Below are positions 34,815 through 46,689 of a stretch of 64,000 nucleotides of DNA, one piece after another. A model generated the notes under the pieces. That model ran no database searches and was not told the DNA's origin. It saw only the letters and a list, made by a program, of their open reading frames with translations. The DNA is from Gautieria morchelliformis. Taxonomy: Eukaryota > Basidiomycota > Agaricomycetes > Gomphales > Gomphaceae. Both the position numbers and the translations under genes were made by a program. Positions within the stretch are counted from its first letter, which is position 1; every line of letters begins with the position of its first letter. The stretch lies in the NCBI GenBank assembly GCA_015179125.1, contig WHVA01000047.1:124001-188000 (forward strand), given 5' to 3'.

Positions 34815-36409
34815 GCGCGAATTGAAAGTCAGAAGGTGGGCGTACACTTCAACCCTCGTGTTTGGCACTGGCTTGAAACCTATTCTCCAATCTGTCGTCA
34901 GGGCAGATCATGGGCGGCAATTCTCGACTTCTTCATGACGTACGGATCCTGCCTCGCTGTTAGCTCGGCTGCGTCGCAGTATTATCATACTGATGCCCAG
35001 AGACACCTCAGACACCTAGATCCTAGCTAGACACGTCCGCCTGACGGAAAGTTGCGTGACAATGCTAGTCCCAGGGAATAAAACGAACCCTAGAGCTCAT
35101 ACAAAATACGAAGTCATGTTGAGCTTCAAGATGAGTCGCACTCCTCTATAGCGAAAGGTGACATTCCGCACAGCTAACCCAACCCGGTATTAGTGGTTTG
35201 GACCGGGAGGCCCAACGTATACAGGCGACCAGCAGACTGGTATCTGATAACGTCGCGGAACGTGGCCTAAGATGAAAAGTTTCAGATACGAACGTAAACT
35301 TCTGGGTCCGCACCCTGGGAGGTCAAGCCAACGTCATGCGACTCGAACCTTACCGGAGTTACATCAACCGGTTGAACCCGCATCGAGTTGGAAACTCCAC
35401 GCCTTGGAGATCGAATCGTTCAGTACTTACCTCACTAGCAGGCATAGGTCCATGCGACATCAAGCTCTAGCAAAAATGGATGTTGAAATCTCAGCACAGC
35501 CTAGCGCAGAACCCCGATACCGGACCAGTTCCCTTAGTAGGCTAGTAGGAGGTAGGGATAGAATGGTATTCTAAACTTGAAAGAGGTGTCAAGTCTCAGC
35601 GTTGTCAACTTTTGATTAGAATTTGTTGTCCGCTGACGAAGCGTGGCTCAGACTGATACTTACAACCGTACCTGTTTCAATAACATCGGCAGTAGTGACA
35701 TACCTCATAATAATGTAAGCAAACGCTTATCGACGGTTCACCCTGCGGTTTTTGTTCCCCGAACGTGGTGTCCCGCAACGTGCTACTGACCCTCTTATCT
35801 CTTTTGACCGCGGACCACGCTACAGTGTGACGTTCTCATACCGTGCTAAGTTTGAAGCCAGGTAGGTACTTGTAAAGGAGACAGACGCGCGAAAGCTTAG
35901 ACTCGGCAACCCCCGAATGCATTCTATAGGCTTGGCACATGCCTCCAAATGGATAAAATCAGAAGATACCGTAGAGGTCATATTTTGCAACTGTTGTAAC
36001 ACCCGCGGGCATCCCCGTCGCTTTACAGTGGCATTGTATGGATTTGGTATGGTATGAGCCGTAATGACTACTTGAATGAATGTTGAGTAGATCGCCGGAT
36101 GTGCTTGAGTCATCACGTAAACGGTCGGGGAGACCGTTGTACGCCGGTGCACTGCTACAGCAGACCCTAGATAGCTTCCCCACAGGGGGAGCGCTTTTTT
36201 TACAAGATTTATTGAGACGCGACTACAGTAAGTATACATGTACCCATTCCATGTGCGGCACAACCTATTCTGAATTTAGTTATACAAGCAGTAGCTCATA
36301 GTATACAAATAAGCTCGGGTAATTATAGCACAGCTCTAGATTCCAATTTGAGAGGCATCCATGGTCCACGGCTTTCCTGGCCTTTCGCAGTGGGGTTCTA
36401 TCAGTGAAT
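34815..36409. other. Intergenic region between the UbiA and P450 genes
   Basis: No recognisable gene or repeat. Open frames at 35272-35574 and 35820-36263 have no identifiable motif. It should contain the promoter of the UbiA gene and the 3' end of the P450 transcript. Confidence 0.5.
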
Positions 36410-38759
36410 TCAATGACTTGGGAGAACAATTATTCCAGATATAGTTACCACAACGATGTTGCATCCGGCCTTCCAAAGTTTGTAGTCCGGAACTCCAATT
36501 TCCAGGCGGAATCTGTTCACAAGGACGGCGACAAATGTCTGTAATTCGATGACCCTTGATTACAGGTCAATTAAAATGACAAGAAAGTAGTGCATCCACA
36601 GCTCACGCTAATCTCCACCTGTGTGAAGATTAGCTTCTTGCATACGGTCCATCGATATGAATAGATGAATACGCACGCAATACATGTCTTAGGTCCACCG
36701 CCAAAGTTAGCCCTAAGCCCCAGATGAGTTCTGGCATTGCATAGGAAGGGTCTTCAAACCCACAGATTGGCATACGGCCCCGCACACTTGTTGTCAGGGG
36801 AGACTTCGTCTAGACGACCTTCCAGCCAGCGTTCCGGCCTAAATTCAGCAGCGTCTAGGCCCCAGACATCCCGCGAAGTATTGACGCCATCGAACGAAAG
36901 GAGCTAACGCCAAGTCAGTCAGTGAAATGCTCAGACGCGCGTTCACGCACCACCCGCTGTCCCTTTCGCACCGTCAGAGTATGAATCCTTTCACCCGTGA
37001 TTGTGGTGACAGGCTTCGAGAATGGGATGACATTATCTGTCCCCGCCTGGAATGTACCATGAGTGACAACGGAATGAAGTCTGAACACTTCCTTGACGAC
37101 CGCTTGCAGGTAGGGCATGTCGTCAAACACAGAGTATTCGAACGATTCCAACGCCGAGGCACTCCCTAGAACATCCGAGACTTCTGCATACACTTTCTCT
37201 TGAACAGAAGGGGCGCGGGCGAGCTCATAAAACGCAAAGCTCAGAGTGTTGCATGACGTCTCGTCTAAGCATTTGATGGTCATCATGATGCAATGGTAGG
37301 AACTGGTACTGCTTACATCCTGCGACGAAGAAGGTCCTAGGAGGCATGATGAGTGGGCTACCATACGGAATCTTATAAAGCGTACGTGAGCTGCTCATAG
37401 ATCTCTTCCTCCGTCATCCGCTTGAGCTTCCCTCCTGCCGAAGGGTTGCTAGCTCTTGCTGTATCAGTAACACCGTTAAGTGAGAGGAAGGACGGAAATA
37501 GTTTAGAAATACTTGCGCACCCAATATACTTAGAATATGGCGGTCTACTAGACCCTCTGGCTGGGCCCTTGTTTCTTGTATAAGCTTTCGCGCGAAAGCA
37601 AGGCTGGTCGCTTTGGCGGTATTAAGGACTCGAAGTCTCTTAAGCGGTGCGTGTCTCGCGAGCGCAATAATCCAAGGTGGGATATGGAGCGCAAGAGCTT
37701 GGAGAGCGATGGATAGTTTAGACGGCTGGGAATATGCGGCGCTGAGAAATCCCATGTATGATCTGCATGCAGGACAATCTCTTGTAAATACAAGTTAGCA
37801 TACTGGATGAAGAATGTCAAGACTCACTGCGCTAGCTCATGAGCTTCACCCTCGATGGCACCGAATCGTACTCCAAATGCAGCTTCAGTGTGTCCCGTCT
37901 CAGACATTGGGAAGCAGAAAAAAAAATACCGAGACAAACTTTGGCCTATCGTTTCCATGGTCAATCGTTCAGCCCATTGATACGCATTCACAACTGCAGA
38001 GGCATCCTCGCTTTGGTTAATCAAGCACTCCCACTGCTTCGCTACCTGTTGATTGAACTACTTAGTCTAACTGTTGATGATTCAAATTGTAGCAACTGCT
38101 GACTCGATTTGCGCACTGCACAACCTGGGGTGTCAATGTCTTGACAAACGAGGGGCTGAAAGCCGGCTGCAGAAGTTTTCGTTGCCGAGCGTGGTCCGGA
38201 CCTAAGGTCAGGTGAGATAAGTCAAATGGAATTTTGTCATGGAATGCCAACCATCGGCATAGATAATCCCTTTGCCTGAAAATAGAGTGAGCTGGGATAA
38301 AGGACTGATTTAACTCTACAGACCGGTGACCAAGCTAAGGAACTGTCGTAGCGATTCCTCTAAATGATACGATGTTGTTTGACCTTGCAAAACGTGGGCA
38401 ATAGCCTTGGGATCATTGAGCATTAACCACTCGACCTGATTAGGAATTAGCTCAACTGTAAGAGCTATACTGAGGAAAGCCCCTACTCCAAAACAGCTTT
38501 TCATTCGATACACCCCCCAAACATTTGGCACCACCGCCGATTGGCGACTCCCGCCTCTGACTGCATGAGCTCCGCCTGGCTGCCTGGATAAGGTATGAAG
38601 GTAAGATTGAGAAGCATTGAAGGCAGACGGACCGAGAATCCATGATGTAGTGGAGGGGGATGGTAAGCAGGCTATGGCAGATTTCCTCGGTCGAAGTACA
38701 GTCCAGCCAATGAAGGCAAAGAGCACAAGGAGAGCAAAAAGTTGACTGGGTTGGATCAT
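36410..38759 (-). CDS. Cytochrome P450 monooxygenase
   Basis: A membrane-anchored haem-thiolate monooxygenase, probably acting at the endoplasmic reticulum. The start is ATG at 38759, opening a hydrophobic anchor (PSQLFALLVLFAFIGWTVL). Hallmarks in order: helix C region (HARQRKLLQPAFSPSFV), I-helix AGYETSCNTLSFAFYEL formed across an intron at about 37310-37260, K-helix KEVFRLH (ExxR), FRPERW, and haem-binding FGGGPKTCIA (about 36700) with its Cys ligand. Many short introns. The last exon resumes near 36570 (FVAVLVNRFRLEIGVPDY); the exact stop near 36410 is uncertain because the final splice could be read two ways. All key residues are present, so activity is plausible. I cannot assign a CYP family. 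Its neighbour, a UbiA-type enzyme, could supply a terpenoid or prenylated substrate. Confidence 0.86.
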
Positions 38760-39762
38760 GAGGGTGAATGCAGTATGCTCCGCAGCTGGAATCCAATTTC
38801 GACGAATATACGTCCATCCTTTTATGCTGAGTCCCGTGTACAAAGTCAGGACGGTCGGGCAGAAGGCATGCTTTCCCTTTGAGAAGGACCCGGCCTTGCG
38901 TTACTTTGGATCTTGATGAGTCTACGCCCGTATGCGTCTATGCAGCCAGGGGTGAGTATGACACATCAGTGAGCCTTTGGTGACATTTGACATGAATGTG
39001 TCTAAAGCGGGTGGTGCCAACGATTGCGTGCGAAGCAGAACGGCCAGGAGCCAGAGTTTAGCTGTGGCTGCTCACGATCATCCCGAAAGGTGTGGACGAT
39101 CTTTTCAGGAAATTAATCACAGCCACGTGAGGCAGATGAGTGGTGAGAAACTATACACTTCAACACGTCATCGCGGGAACTCTTCGCCGGTGGACTAGCC
39201 GACATGTTTGCTGTAAGGTTTGAAGAAGGAACACTCCGGACATCAACGACACATGATAAGTTCTGTTGACCAATAAGACGCCCTGCAGGGTTCTGTCTTA
39301 TAGCGTTTGCAAGGCAAGTTCTCGTTGCGGCAAATTAGTATATAGTACTTAGATTGAGACGGTGCCGCGTCAATGTCAAAGTTGAACGTCCAAAATCATG
39401 AATATACGAATCCCTGGATTCTAATCGACTTATTCAGTCCGCGTTTGCTCGCGCCTGCGTGTAATACAGAAATCGAAGTGCAAGGATGGTGTAAAACTGA
39501 TGTAATAGGACGCCGCATGGGAGGTTACCGTGACGCAATCTTACCGCGCATGTGGAAGCAGGCTGTGTTCGAAGCTCACGTATCAGGCCCACCTCGCCAA
39601 CGACGCCAAGTCGACCTCAATGCTCAACGTTCATCATTCGTGCGTGCCAGTGAATCTAAACCCTGATGTCTACACTTTCTCCATTTGGCGCAAAGCACCG
39701 TGGCGATCTCACTCCCATTGTTGGATTGACGAACAGCATAAGTAACTCAGTTGAAACATGTA
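38760..39762. other. Region without recognised gene
   Basis: It should contain the P450 promoter. Short open frames (38977-39198, 39373-39745) show no known motif. The right end is the insertion site of the DDE transposon. Confidence 0.5.
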
Positions 39763-42700
39763 CAGTCGCGGACAACCAAAGTCCACCAACTTAGTAGCCA
39801 GTGACTGAGAGATTTGGGGGGTAATCTGACTTCAGATTCGGACTCAGGAATGCAAAATACGTCGAAAAACACTCCTTTGGAATTTTTCCCACGAGGATTT
39901 CAGCTGGCCAAATTTTTGGACAAAAATTTCAAAAATTTAACATATAAAGGGTCATTTATTCGGTGTCTAAAGTAGGTACGTGTCAGTTGCGGCTGACAAT
40001 TGCATCAAGATGCATCATAGCACTGCGTGAGACTGTACGATGGCCCTTTTGTTTTCTGATGGCCCATGCTGCTGCCTGCCCTGTCAGGCCAATCCTGTAA
40101 GCACTCATGAACCGCCAGGCTCTGTTGATAAAACGTCGGATGACATCCACCGGGCAAGCATTGAGAGCAGCAAATGCTGCTTTTTTGCCATCATCGAAGG
40201 TTCTCTTGGGCACTTGCCGATATCTGTACTTCACCCACCCCCAATACTTAGACAATGTGAATAAGTTGACAAATTACCAATTGAAGTAAAAGTAAATATT
40301 ACCATTTCAATGGGATTGAGTTCACAGTGGAACTTTGGGAGGAATATGCATTCATGCCCAGCCTCTTTTATGAGTGTTTCAAGCATAGACACCTGGTTTA
40401 CAAAGTCATCTTGCTGGCTAAGCAGTCGAGCCATGCAGCACCGTTGACTCTCGAATGGACAGACAGGGGAACACTTTGCCTTGAGACCTTTAATATTAAA
40501 CCCACGTTCTGTAAGAGTCTGTTCCAGGCCTTTCTGTTGGCCATCATCAGTGGTCATTCTCTGTACTTTGCCATGGAGTTCAGGTGTGGGATTGTTGTGT
40601 GGAATAATTGTATCCTTCTGATGCCGTTGCTTGCCACCATTGCTTTTATTCATTTCAAATGCCTTGAGTGAATCTGGTGGCAGCGCCGCATGTGCAGATG
40701 ACTGATCAAATATAAAAAGGGCTTGACAGCCAGGGTGTGCCGCTTCGAATGTTGGAATTGCTGAAGATTTCACTTGCTCAATGAGTTGAGCACAATCCCA
40801 GTATGGATCTGCATTTGAACCAGGAAAGATGACCTTGCATGCACTGGAGGAAATGCTGCCATCGTCATTGAAAGAAACCAACCGTCCGTTCACCTCCTCT
40901 ATGAAGTCTGAGATGTGAATCAGCCGACCATTTCCTTTTTTCTGGAGGATTTGTTCACCCTTCTGTAGCCTGACATGGTTGATTAGATTCAAGTATAAGA
41001 ATTAAATATACATACATACCAGGTAGAACCTTTGAAGTCATTTTGTTGACAGCAGCTCTCATCGTGAAACTCAGCAATGAGAAGCCTTTCACCTGGCTGA
41101 AGTTTGGGTTCAACTTGCTTCAGCTCAGGCCGCTCAAATTTAATCATCCGTTGTTCATATTTCTCCATCATTGGGAGAAAAACCTCATTCCGATACTTGA
41201 CAATGTCAGCCCTCTCATGGCCATCCATATACACCCCTTTTCGCAAGATGGTGCGTGTCCAGCCAAGCTTCACCAACCACCTCCGTGCAGTCCTCTCGCA
41301 GAGTGGTTTCTTCAAGGTAATATTCAGGGAGGGGAGAATCTGTGAGTTGAGGGCATGGCAGAAGAGCTGAGGGGTGATTGAGCCAATGCGCTGTTCTGTA
41401 AGCCATGTTCTTGCCGCAACTTTGACAGCCTCATCTTTTAATAGAGACTGTGAGTTCTTGCTGCCACCCCTGGATTCAATAGGGAGCTGCTCAAATACTT
41501 GATAATGGTGTGCAAGACCTCTGATACGGCGTGCAAAATGTTCGCTGGATCCACCCTGCTTTTCATGCCACTGTGCTGCAACCTCCCTGCTTGAAGTGAT
41601 CCAGCCATGACCCTTCAACCGAAGTGTGGCAAAATTACGAAGGATCATTAGGTGGTTGATGTCCTTCAGTGGCATATGTGCATGCTTTTTTTTCAAATCA
41701 TCTTTGACTTGATCTCGCAAGTCCTTCCAGCCACGAATATTCACCAATGGCCTCACCATGTCTGTAACCTCATCTTCCCATGGCTCTTCTTCTCCAGCTG
41801 TGTCCCTTCACCTCCTTCTTCACCTCCTTCTCCAGCTGTGTCCCCTTCGCCTCCTTCTTTGCCTCCTTCTCCAGCTGTGTCCCCTTCACCTCCTTCTCCA
41901 CCAGCGTCCCCTCCTTCTTCAGCCTCGCCATCGCTGCCACTTCCATCCTCTGTGCTTCTCTCCTTTTGCTTTCGGGATGTTGCAATAGGAGTAAGGTCTT
42001 CAAAGGAAAGTGGTGGAGGAGTAAGGGACTCTTGGTGAATCTGGATAGGAGCTGTGGCAGGTGCTTCAGAGCGGTCCACAACAGGCAGGCACGTCACATA
42101 AGTATCAAGAGTTTTCTGACCCTCTAACATGGAACGATAACGACACCGAGTGCGTTCTGATTTACTGCCGACATCTGGGCCTTTGACATATTGTTTGGGA
42201 CGAGCTGCGTAACAAAGGTTGGCCTATTTTTGAGTGCGGCAGAAACTTATAACTCACCTTTTTTATCTATCAATCGCTTCATCCTCTTTCTCTTCGATGC
42301 TTCTGGCATCCAATCCTCATCACTCGGATCATCACCATTTGCCACGGCAAATTTCAGGAGTCTCGCATGCAAAACATGCTCCTCCTCCCCCAAACCCAGC
42401 CATCCAGTGTCAGAATCGACTGACCCGTCGTCTTTGTCGTTCGACTCCTCTGATTCCTCCCAGTTTGGCCGCAAACTGTCGTTCTGGTGAGGTTCCCAGG
42501 CTGGGTCATCTTCCTCTGTGCTGCTGGGATCAGTAGAAAGAGCAGCTGCTGAATGAAGCAGGGACACCTGGGAGGGTGCATCCACAGGTGAGACAACATG
42601 CTGGGCTTGGTTTCGAAGCCCAGTGATATTATGCTTTTGTTTCTTGCCTCGCATGCGTCAAGCTGGCCAAATCACGTGAGTATGTTATGTAATGTAATAT

Positions 42701-42998
42701 TAAAATAATTATTTCACCTGCATCCATTGTGGAAATTTTTTTATTTCTTCAGAATCAGATTCAGCTTGAAGAAAGCTATCGATTCCGCTATTTTCTATAT
42801 TTTTAGCTATTTTTTTGGTGTCCGGCCAAATTTTGAAGGGCCAAATGTTCAAATAGCACGTTCTGAGGAATCGGCTCGTGGAAACCTGCCCGTAAGGACC
42901 TAAATAGACTCTATCTAGGCTTAAAAATGATATTCTAATGCGGGTGGGGTGCCCATAACTGGTAAATTTTTTTAGTGGACTTTGGTTGTCCGCGACTG
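39763..42998 (-). mobile_element. Tc1/mariner-superfamily-like DNA transposon (3236 bp)
   Basis: The terminal inverted repeats begin CAGTCGCGGACAACCAAAGT on both ends (39763 inward on plus; 42998 inward on minus). They are identical for 24 bp, then diverge. TA dinucleotides flank both ends (39761-39762, 42999-43000), as expected for elements of the IS630/Tc1/mariner type. One transposase gene fills the interior on the minus strand. The near-identical ends suggest recent insertion compared with the surrounding relics. Confidence 0.93.
39983..42654 (-). CDS. DDE transposase of the TA-targeting element
   Basis: Four introns join five exons in a consistent frame. Exon 1 (42654 to about 42256) is an acidic N-terminal region ending KRKRMKRLIDKK. 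Exon 2 adds KGPDVGSKSERTRCRYR and an acidic Gly/Glu repeat. Then come a helix-turn-helix region and ERTARRWLVKLGWTR, and the catalytic domain: EFHDESCC (first Asp), LFIFDQSSAHA (second Asp), CELNPIEM (Glu), continuing across an intron to YWGWVKYRYRQVPKRTF. It should cut and join DNA ends at the inverted repeats. One fault: within the repeat encoding the acidic stretch (41795-41910) the unit at 41795-41832 is 38 bp where the next is 39 bp, so the upstream and downstream frames do not match. This copy may therefore be inactive unless an unseen splice removes the repeat. Confidence 0.9.
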
Positions 42999-43312
42999 TA
43001 CATACCTCTCGGTATGCATCATCTAGAGTATGGAGTATGGATGTTTCGGGAGTGGCATATTGGCGCTGATTTAAGCGCGCAAAATTTGTGTTCATTACAG
43101 GCGCACATGAGTTCATACCAGAAATTTGTAAATCCTGTATCTCGATAAATACTGCACCAATCTGTTCAAGCTGGTGGTAAATTCAAACTATATACAAACT
43201 AATTTAAAATGGTTTGAAACTGCCTCTGTCAAATATGGGAAATTGGCCATGCAATCTAGGCTCAATCTAGCTTGTAAATTTAGTTATGGATCAACCACAC
43301 TACCTAAGTTTT

Positions 43313-44746
43313 AGATTAAAATATTACAGCGCTTTGCAGTACATAAGGCAGGTGCTGATTTTGCCCGTGTTTTAGCTGCAAGACTTAAAACAGCGATAAC
43401 TCAGGTAATACTGCTCTGATTGGTCCGAAATTTTGTATATAGCTTTATGTAGAGCATAGGCAGGGCACAGAGTAATAACCTCACTAAAATTCAAGCAATT
43501 TGAAAATCCCAAATTTTGTGTGAATTTCAAAGTGGATGACTTTGCTGGATATTATTGCTCTGTGCCCTGCATATGATCTACATAAAGCTATATACAAATT
43601 TCAAAGTAATCAGAGCAGTATTCCCTGAGTTATCGCTGTTTTAAGTCTTGCAGCTAAAGCACGCGCAAAATCAACGCCTGCCTTACATACTGCAAAGCGC
43701 TGTAAGTGATGCCTTTAGCAAACAAATTCTATTGCTTAGCGGTTGGGACTGCTATGTCTGTCCCTCTTCTGTGTGCTGACTAAGCCTCTTGAGATGCGTC
43801 TGACACTGATGGATGGAGGTCACGTGACCATGTTGACGGGAGAATGGTCTTGATCTAAGGGATAACTAAGTCAAAAGGCTTCGCTTTTGAGGTAGGTTAG
43901 AGTAAACAGTAATAGTGAACTCTCAACGAAGAAATGGAGTAAACTATTGAGATCTAAGTTCTGTAGCTATCAAACAAGACTACAGTGACTTCAAGGGGTG
44001 AAACAGTCGATTCTGGATGATCTATTCATACATTTGTAGTAGCTACTTATACTATACTAGTGGTAACTACTAGTGTTCGAGATAGTGAGTTGATGGGTCG
44101 AAAAACTACTTGTAACTGGAGGGGTGATTAATTACAGTCATAAAATCATGGGAGTGATGGGGATAGTGTCAGGGTTGTTTAAGCTTTGGAATAGAGTCTT
44201 GTACCTATTATACAAAGCCCCTGTCTACATGGTGTCAAGATAGTAGTCAGCTGGTCGTGTCATGGAGCTCAAATAGAAAATAGGATTTTAAATCTCTCCT
44301 GCCTAGCATAAATGCTAGGCTTGGTGATGGGGTTGCTGTCTCTGTGCCTCTTCTGTGGGGCAGCTGATTGAGTACACGTATTGTGGATGACATTCTGAAG
44401 TCACTCCACAATGTCTGGTGCTCCTGCGCAGTCTACACTTTTCTGCGGTGTTTGGTGCCCACACCTCCTCGGTGCCTGTGGCCTGGCACCTGTCGATGTC
44501 ATGGCCGATGCCATCAGTCAATAGGCCTGCTGTCTCTGATCGGCCGTACATGGTTGACGCCCGTACCCCTGTATCTTATCTAATCTGTAGATAAGATAGC
44601 TATTCGTGATGTCATATATCTGTCATCTGTGTCGATGTCCGTCGTAAGTGTTGTTCCTATTCATTTTTAGTCGTTTTCTTTCTTTCATTTATTAGCTTCT
44701 TTGTGTACAAAGATGACTTAGAATAAAATAGTTGCGTCTATCATAA
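43313..44746 (+). mobile_element. Solo LTR, family LTR3, inserted in the foldback element
   Basis: It matches 16813-17272 at its 5' part and 21561-22232 at its 3' part and ends ATCATAACA. It is flanked by the 5-bp duplication CTAAG (43308-43312 and 44747-44751). Removal restores ACCTAAGGACC, which agrees with the opposite arm (ACCTAAGGAAC). The initial TG seems lost (TTTTAGATT). It contains a MITE at 43327-43702; without it the LTR is about 1.06 kb. Confidence 0.87.
43327..43702. mobile_element. Stowaway-like MITE with TA duplication (376 bp)
   Basis: Ends CAGCGCTTTGCAGTA and TACTGCAAAGCGCTG are perfect inverses; inverted similarity extends for over 150 bp. TA is duplicated at both sides (43325-43326, 43703-43704). 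The copy at 16813 shows the empty site AAATATTAAGTGATGCC. Not coding. The ends differ from those of the 39.8-kb transposon beyond the initial CAG. Confidence 0.93.
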
Positions 44747-45142
44747 CACTAAGGACCTATGATTCTATGTGTTTTACATGACTTAAAACTAATTTTTAGT
44801 TATAAATATGTACTCATGTACTTACCAACTGGATGTCACATTACTGTGCAAATAATGTACATATTTGTACCTCAAAAATTAGTTTTAGGGTATATAAACA
44901 CATATTTCAATCATAGTTCCTTAGGTAGTGTGGTTGGTCCATAACAAGCTATATTGAGCCTAGATTGCATGGCTGATTTCCCTAAATGAACAGAGACAGT
45001 TTCAAACTCAAATAATACTATAAAAATAGTTTATATATAGTTTGAATCTATTACCAAGTTTGAACAGATTTGGTGCAGTATTCATCAAGCTACAGGATTT
45101 GTAAGTTTATGGTGTTGTATACTTCCAAACTCATGTGCACAT

Positions 45143-45589
45143 TACAGTCATGACTTGTTTATTTTGGCAAAATCCATCTCTGTTCCATAACACTCTTTGA
45201 CATACCTGTTCACTTCTATTCACCATTTGATTGGTTCACTGATCTCTGTCACCATTCACATCATTCACAGCCACTCCCACCATCAGCCATGACCAGCCCT
45301 TCCTGACCATTGTCATGGTGCATCACTATCCTCATCTACCATGACTCGTCTATCTTGGCACACCCAATCCCCATTCAACTTGTCCCCCTCCTCTCAACTC
45401 ATCACTCTTCAAACACACCTGTCTGCTTCCTTCACTGTTTGATCTCTTCACCAAGCACCATTTGCACCATTTGCCCTCAATCCCACTATCAGTGATGACC
45501 AACCCCTCCTCACTAATTCCATAATACATCACTATCCCCATCATCCACCGGTCCAGGGTCCATGTGCAATGTTTGTATGGTTAGGAAGC
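45143..45589. other. Repeat-derived region without gene
   Basis: It has weak internal repetition: TGACCAGCCCTTCCT at about 45290 resembles TGACCAACCCCTCCT at about 45496, each near a CATCACTATCC block. It may be an old, diverged LTR1-like sequence. No coding signal. Confidence 0.4.
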
Positions 45590-45950
45590 TGTCAAGATTG
45601 GATTTTGGGTGTTTAGGATTGTGTCTCAGCAAATCATGGATAGGTGAACACAGTGAATGCCCAAATGCCTTGTGCAGTGATCAGTTTGGCCGAACCTGTA
45701 AAGGTGTGTAAAGTGTAGGGTGATCTAAGTAAAGGACCCTGGTCTACAGTCAAAGTGAATGGCTCGTGCAGTGCAACAATATAACATGCAAGGCTCAGCA
45801 GAAAGGTCAGTTGAGTTGGAGTGGTCCCTTGGTTGGCTAAGGCTCTCCTGCAGAGGCCTTTGCCAACAGCAAGGTGGGGCCCTGAAGGGAAAAGTAGTGA
45901 AGGTGAAAGGTGAAGACTCACAAGTGAAGTCCCAGTCCTTCCTAAGGGGT
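45590..45950 (-). mobile_element. Diverged LTR1-like 3' part, inverted
   Basis: It starts TGTCAAGATTGGATTTTGGG like inverted LTR1 and keeps GTGAACACAGTGAATGCCC, then diverges strongly. It is probably a sister LTR family rather than a recent copy. Confidence 0.65.
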
Positions 45951-46689
45951 GTAACCTAGGTGTATATGGATCTTAGGACCTTGTGTCACAAGTGCAAGTA
46001 GATGTTAAGGCTTGGTCTTGTACTAGATGTTCGGAATGGGAACCAAGCCAAACTGAGGTTCGGGATAGGACCAATCTGAGGTTCGGATCAGAGGGCTTGG
46101 CTTCAACTTATGTGTTGCGCCCACTCAGAGTTCCACCCTAATTTCAGGACAGGACTCAGGTTTGACGCCAAGAGTTCGGGTATCAATAACAGATGGAAGC
46201 TTAGGTTGTGTGAGGTCTAAGTTGATTTCTGACTGAGGGACCAGAGTACATGATGGGGGGTTTATATGGGATAACAGGATGCAGGGTCATAGATGGGGAT
46301 AACAGAATCAGGTAACCAAGGGACAGATGAAAGGGGATGCACAGGTTTATCCTAAGAAAGGGAATCAGGGGTAATGGGTGATTGGGAAAAGGGAATCAGG
46401 GGTAACGGGTGATTGGGAAAAGGGAACCGAGGAGTTCTGAGGAGAACAGATGTGAACCGAAGAGTGTAAGTGAGAACTGAGGGTTCCTGAGTGAGTACCA
46501 AAGCTGAGGCTTCGGGGCCGAACTCAGGAACTGGTACATAATAGTATCTCCCCCTTATGGTCAAACCCATGAGGCCATAAGTGAGATCCCAGAGATTACC
46601 AGGTGAAAGTTTATTTAAGCTTTGGTTTAAGCTTTGTGGTGTTTTTTGTTTCTTGCCCTCCTTCTCACATAACTTTCTCAAACCATTGT

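Larger units (their letters stand above)
43098..45142. mobile_element. Foldback element split by a solo LTR
   Basis: The left arm 43098-43312 and the right arm (about 44930-45142) are diverged inverted copies; both contain AATCTAGGCTCAAT and CCACACTACCTA in opposite sense. The arms continue inside, at about 44747-44830 versus 44850-44930 (AACTAATTTTT, ATATGTAC). Without the inserted LTR the element is about 610 bp. TA dinucleotides sit at both outer ends (43096-43097, 45143-45144). No coding capacity. Confidence 0.8.

Noticed and set aside
35336-35345. tRNA-like GGTTCGAGTC on the minus strand
   Set aside because: No pairing T-stem, anticodon arm or acceptor stem could be built around it. The same word near 54370 also fails.
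35820-36263. 147-codon minus-strand open frame between UbiA and P450 genes
   Set aside because: No motif, no splice-supported extension, and overlapping open frames on the other strand; judged chance.
41753-42130. Separate gene for an acidic Gly/Glu-rich protein
   Set aside because: It is exon 2 of the DDE transposase; splice sites join it to KKARPKQYVKGPDVGSKSER upstream.
44747-44933. Independent small MITE with TA flanks
   Set aside because: Its arms are continuous with the outer arms of the larger foldback once the LTR3 insertion is removed, so it is the centre of that element.
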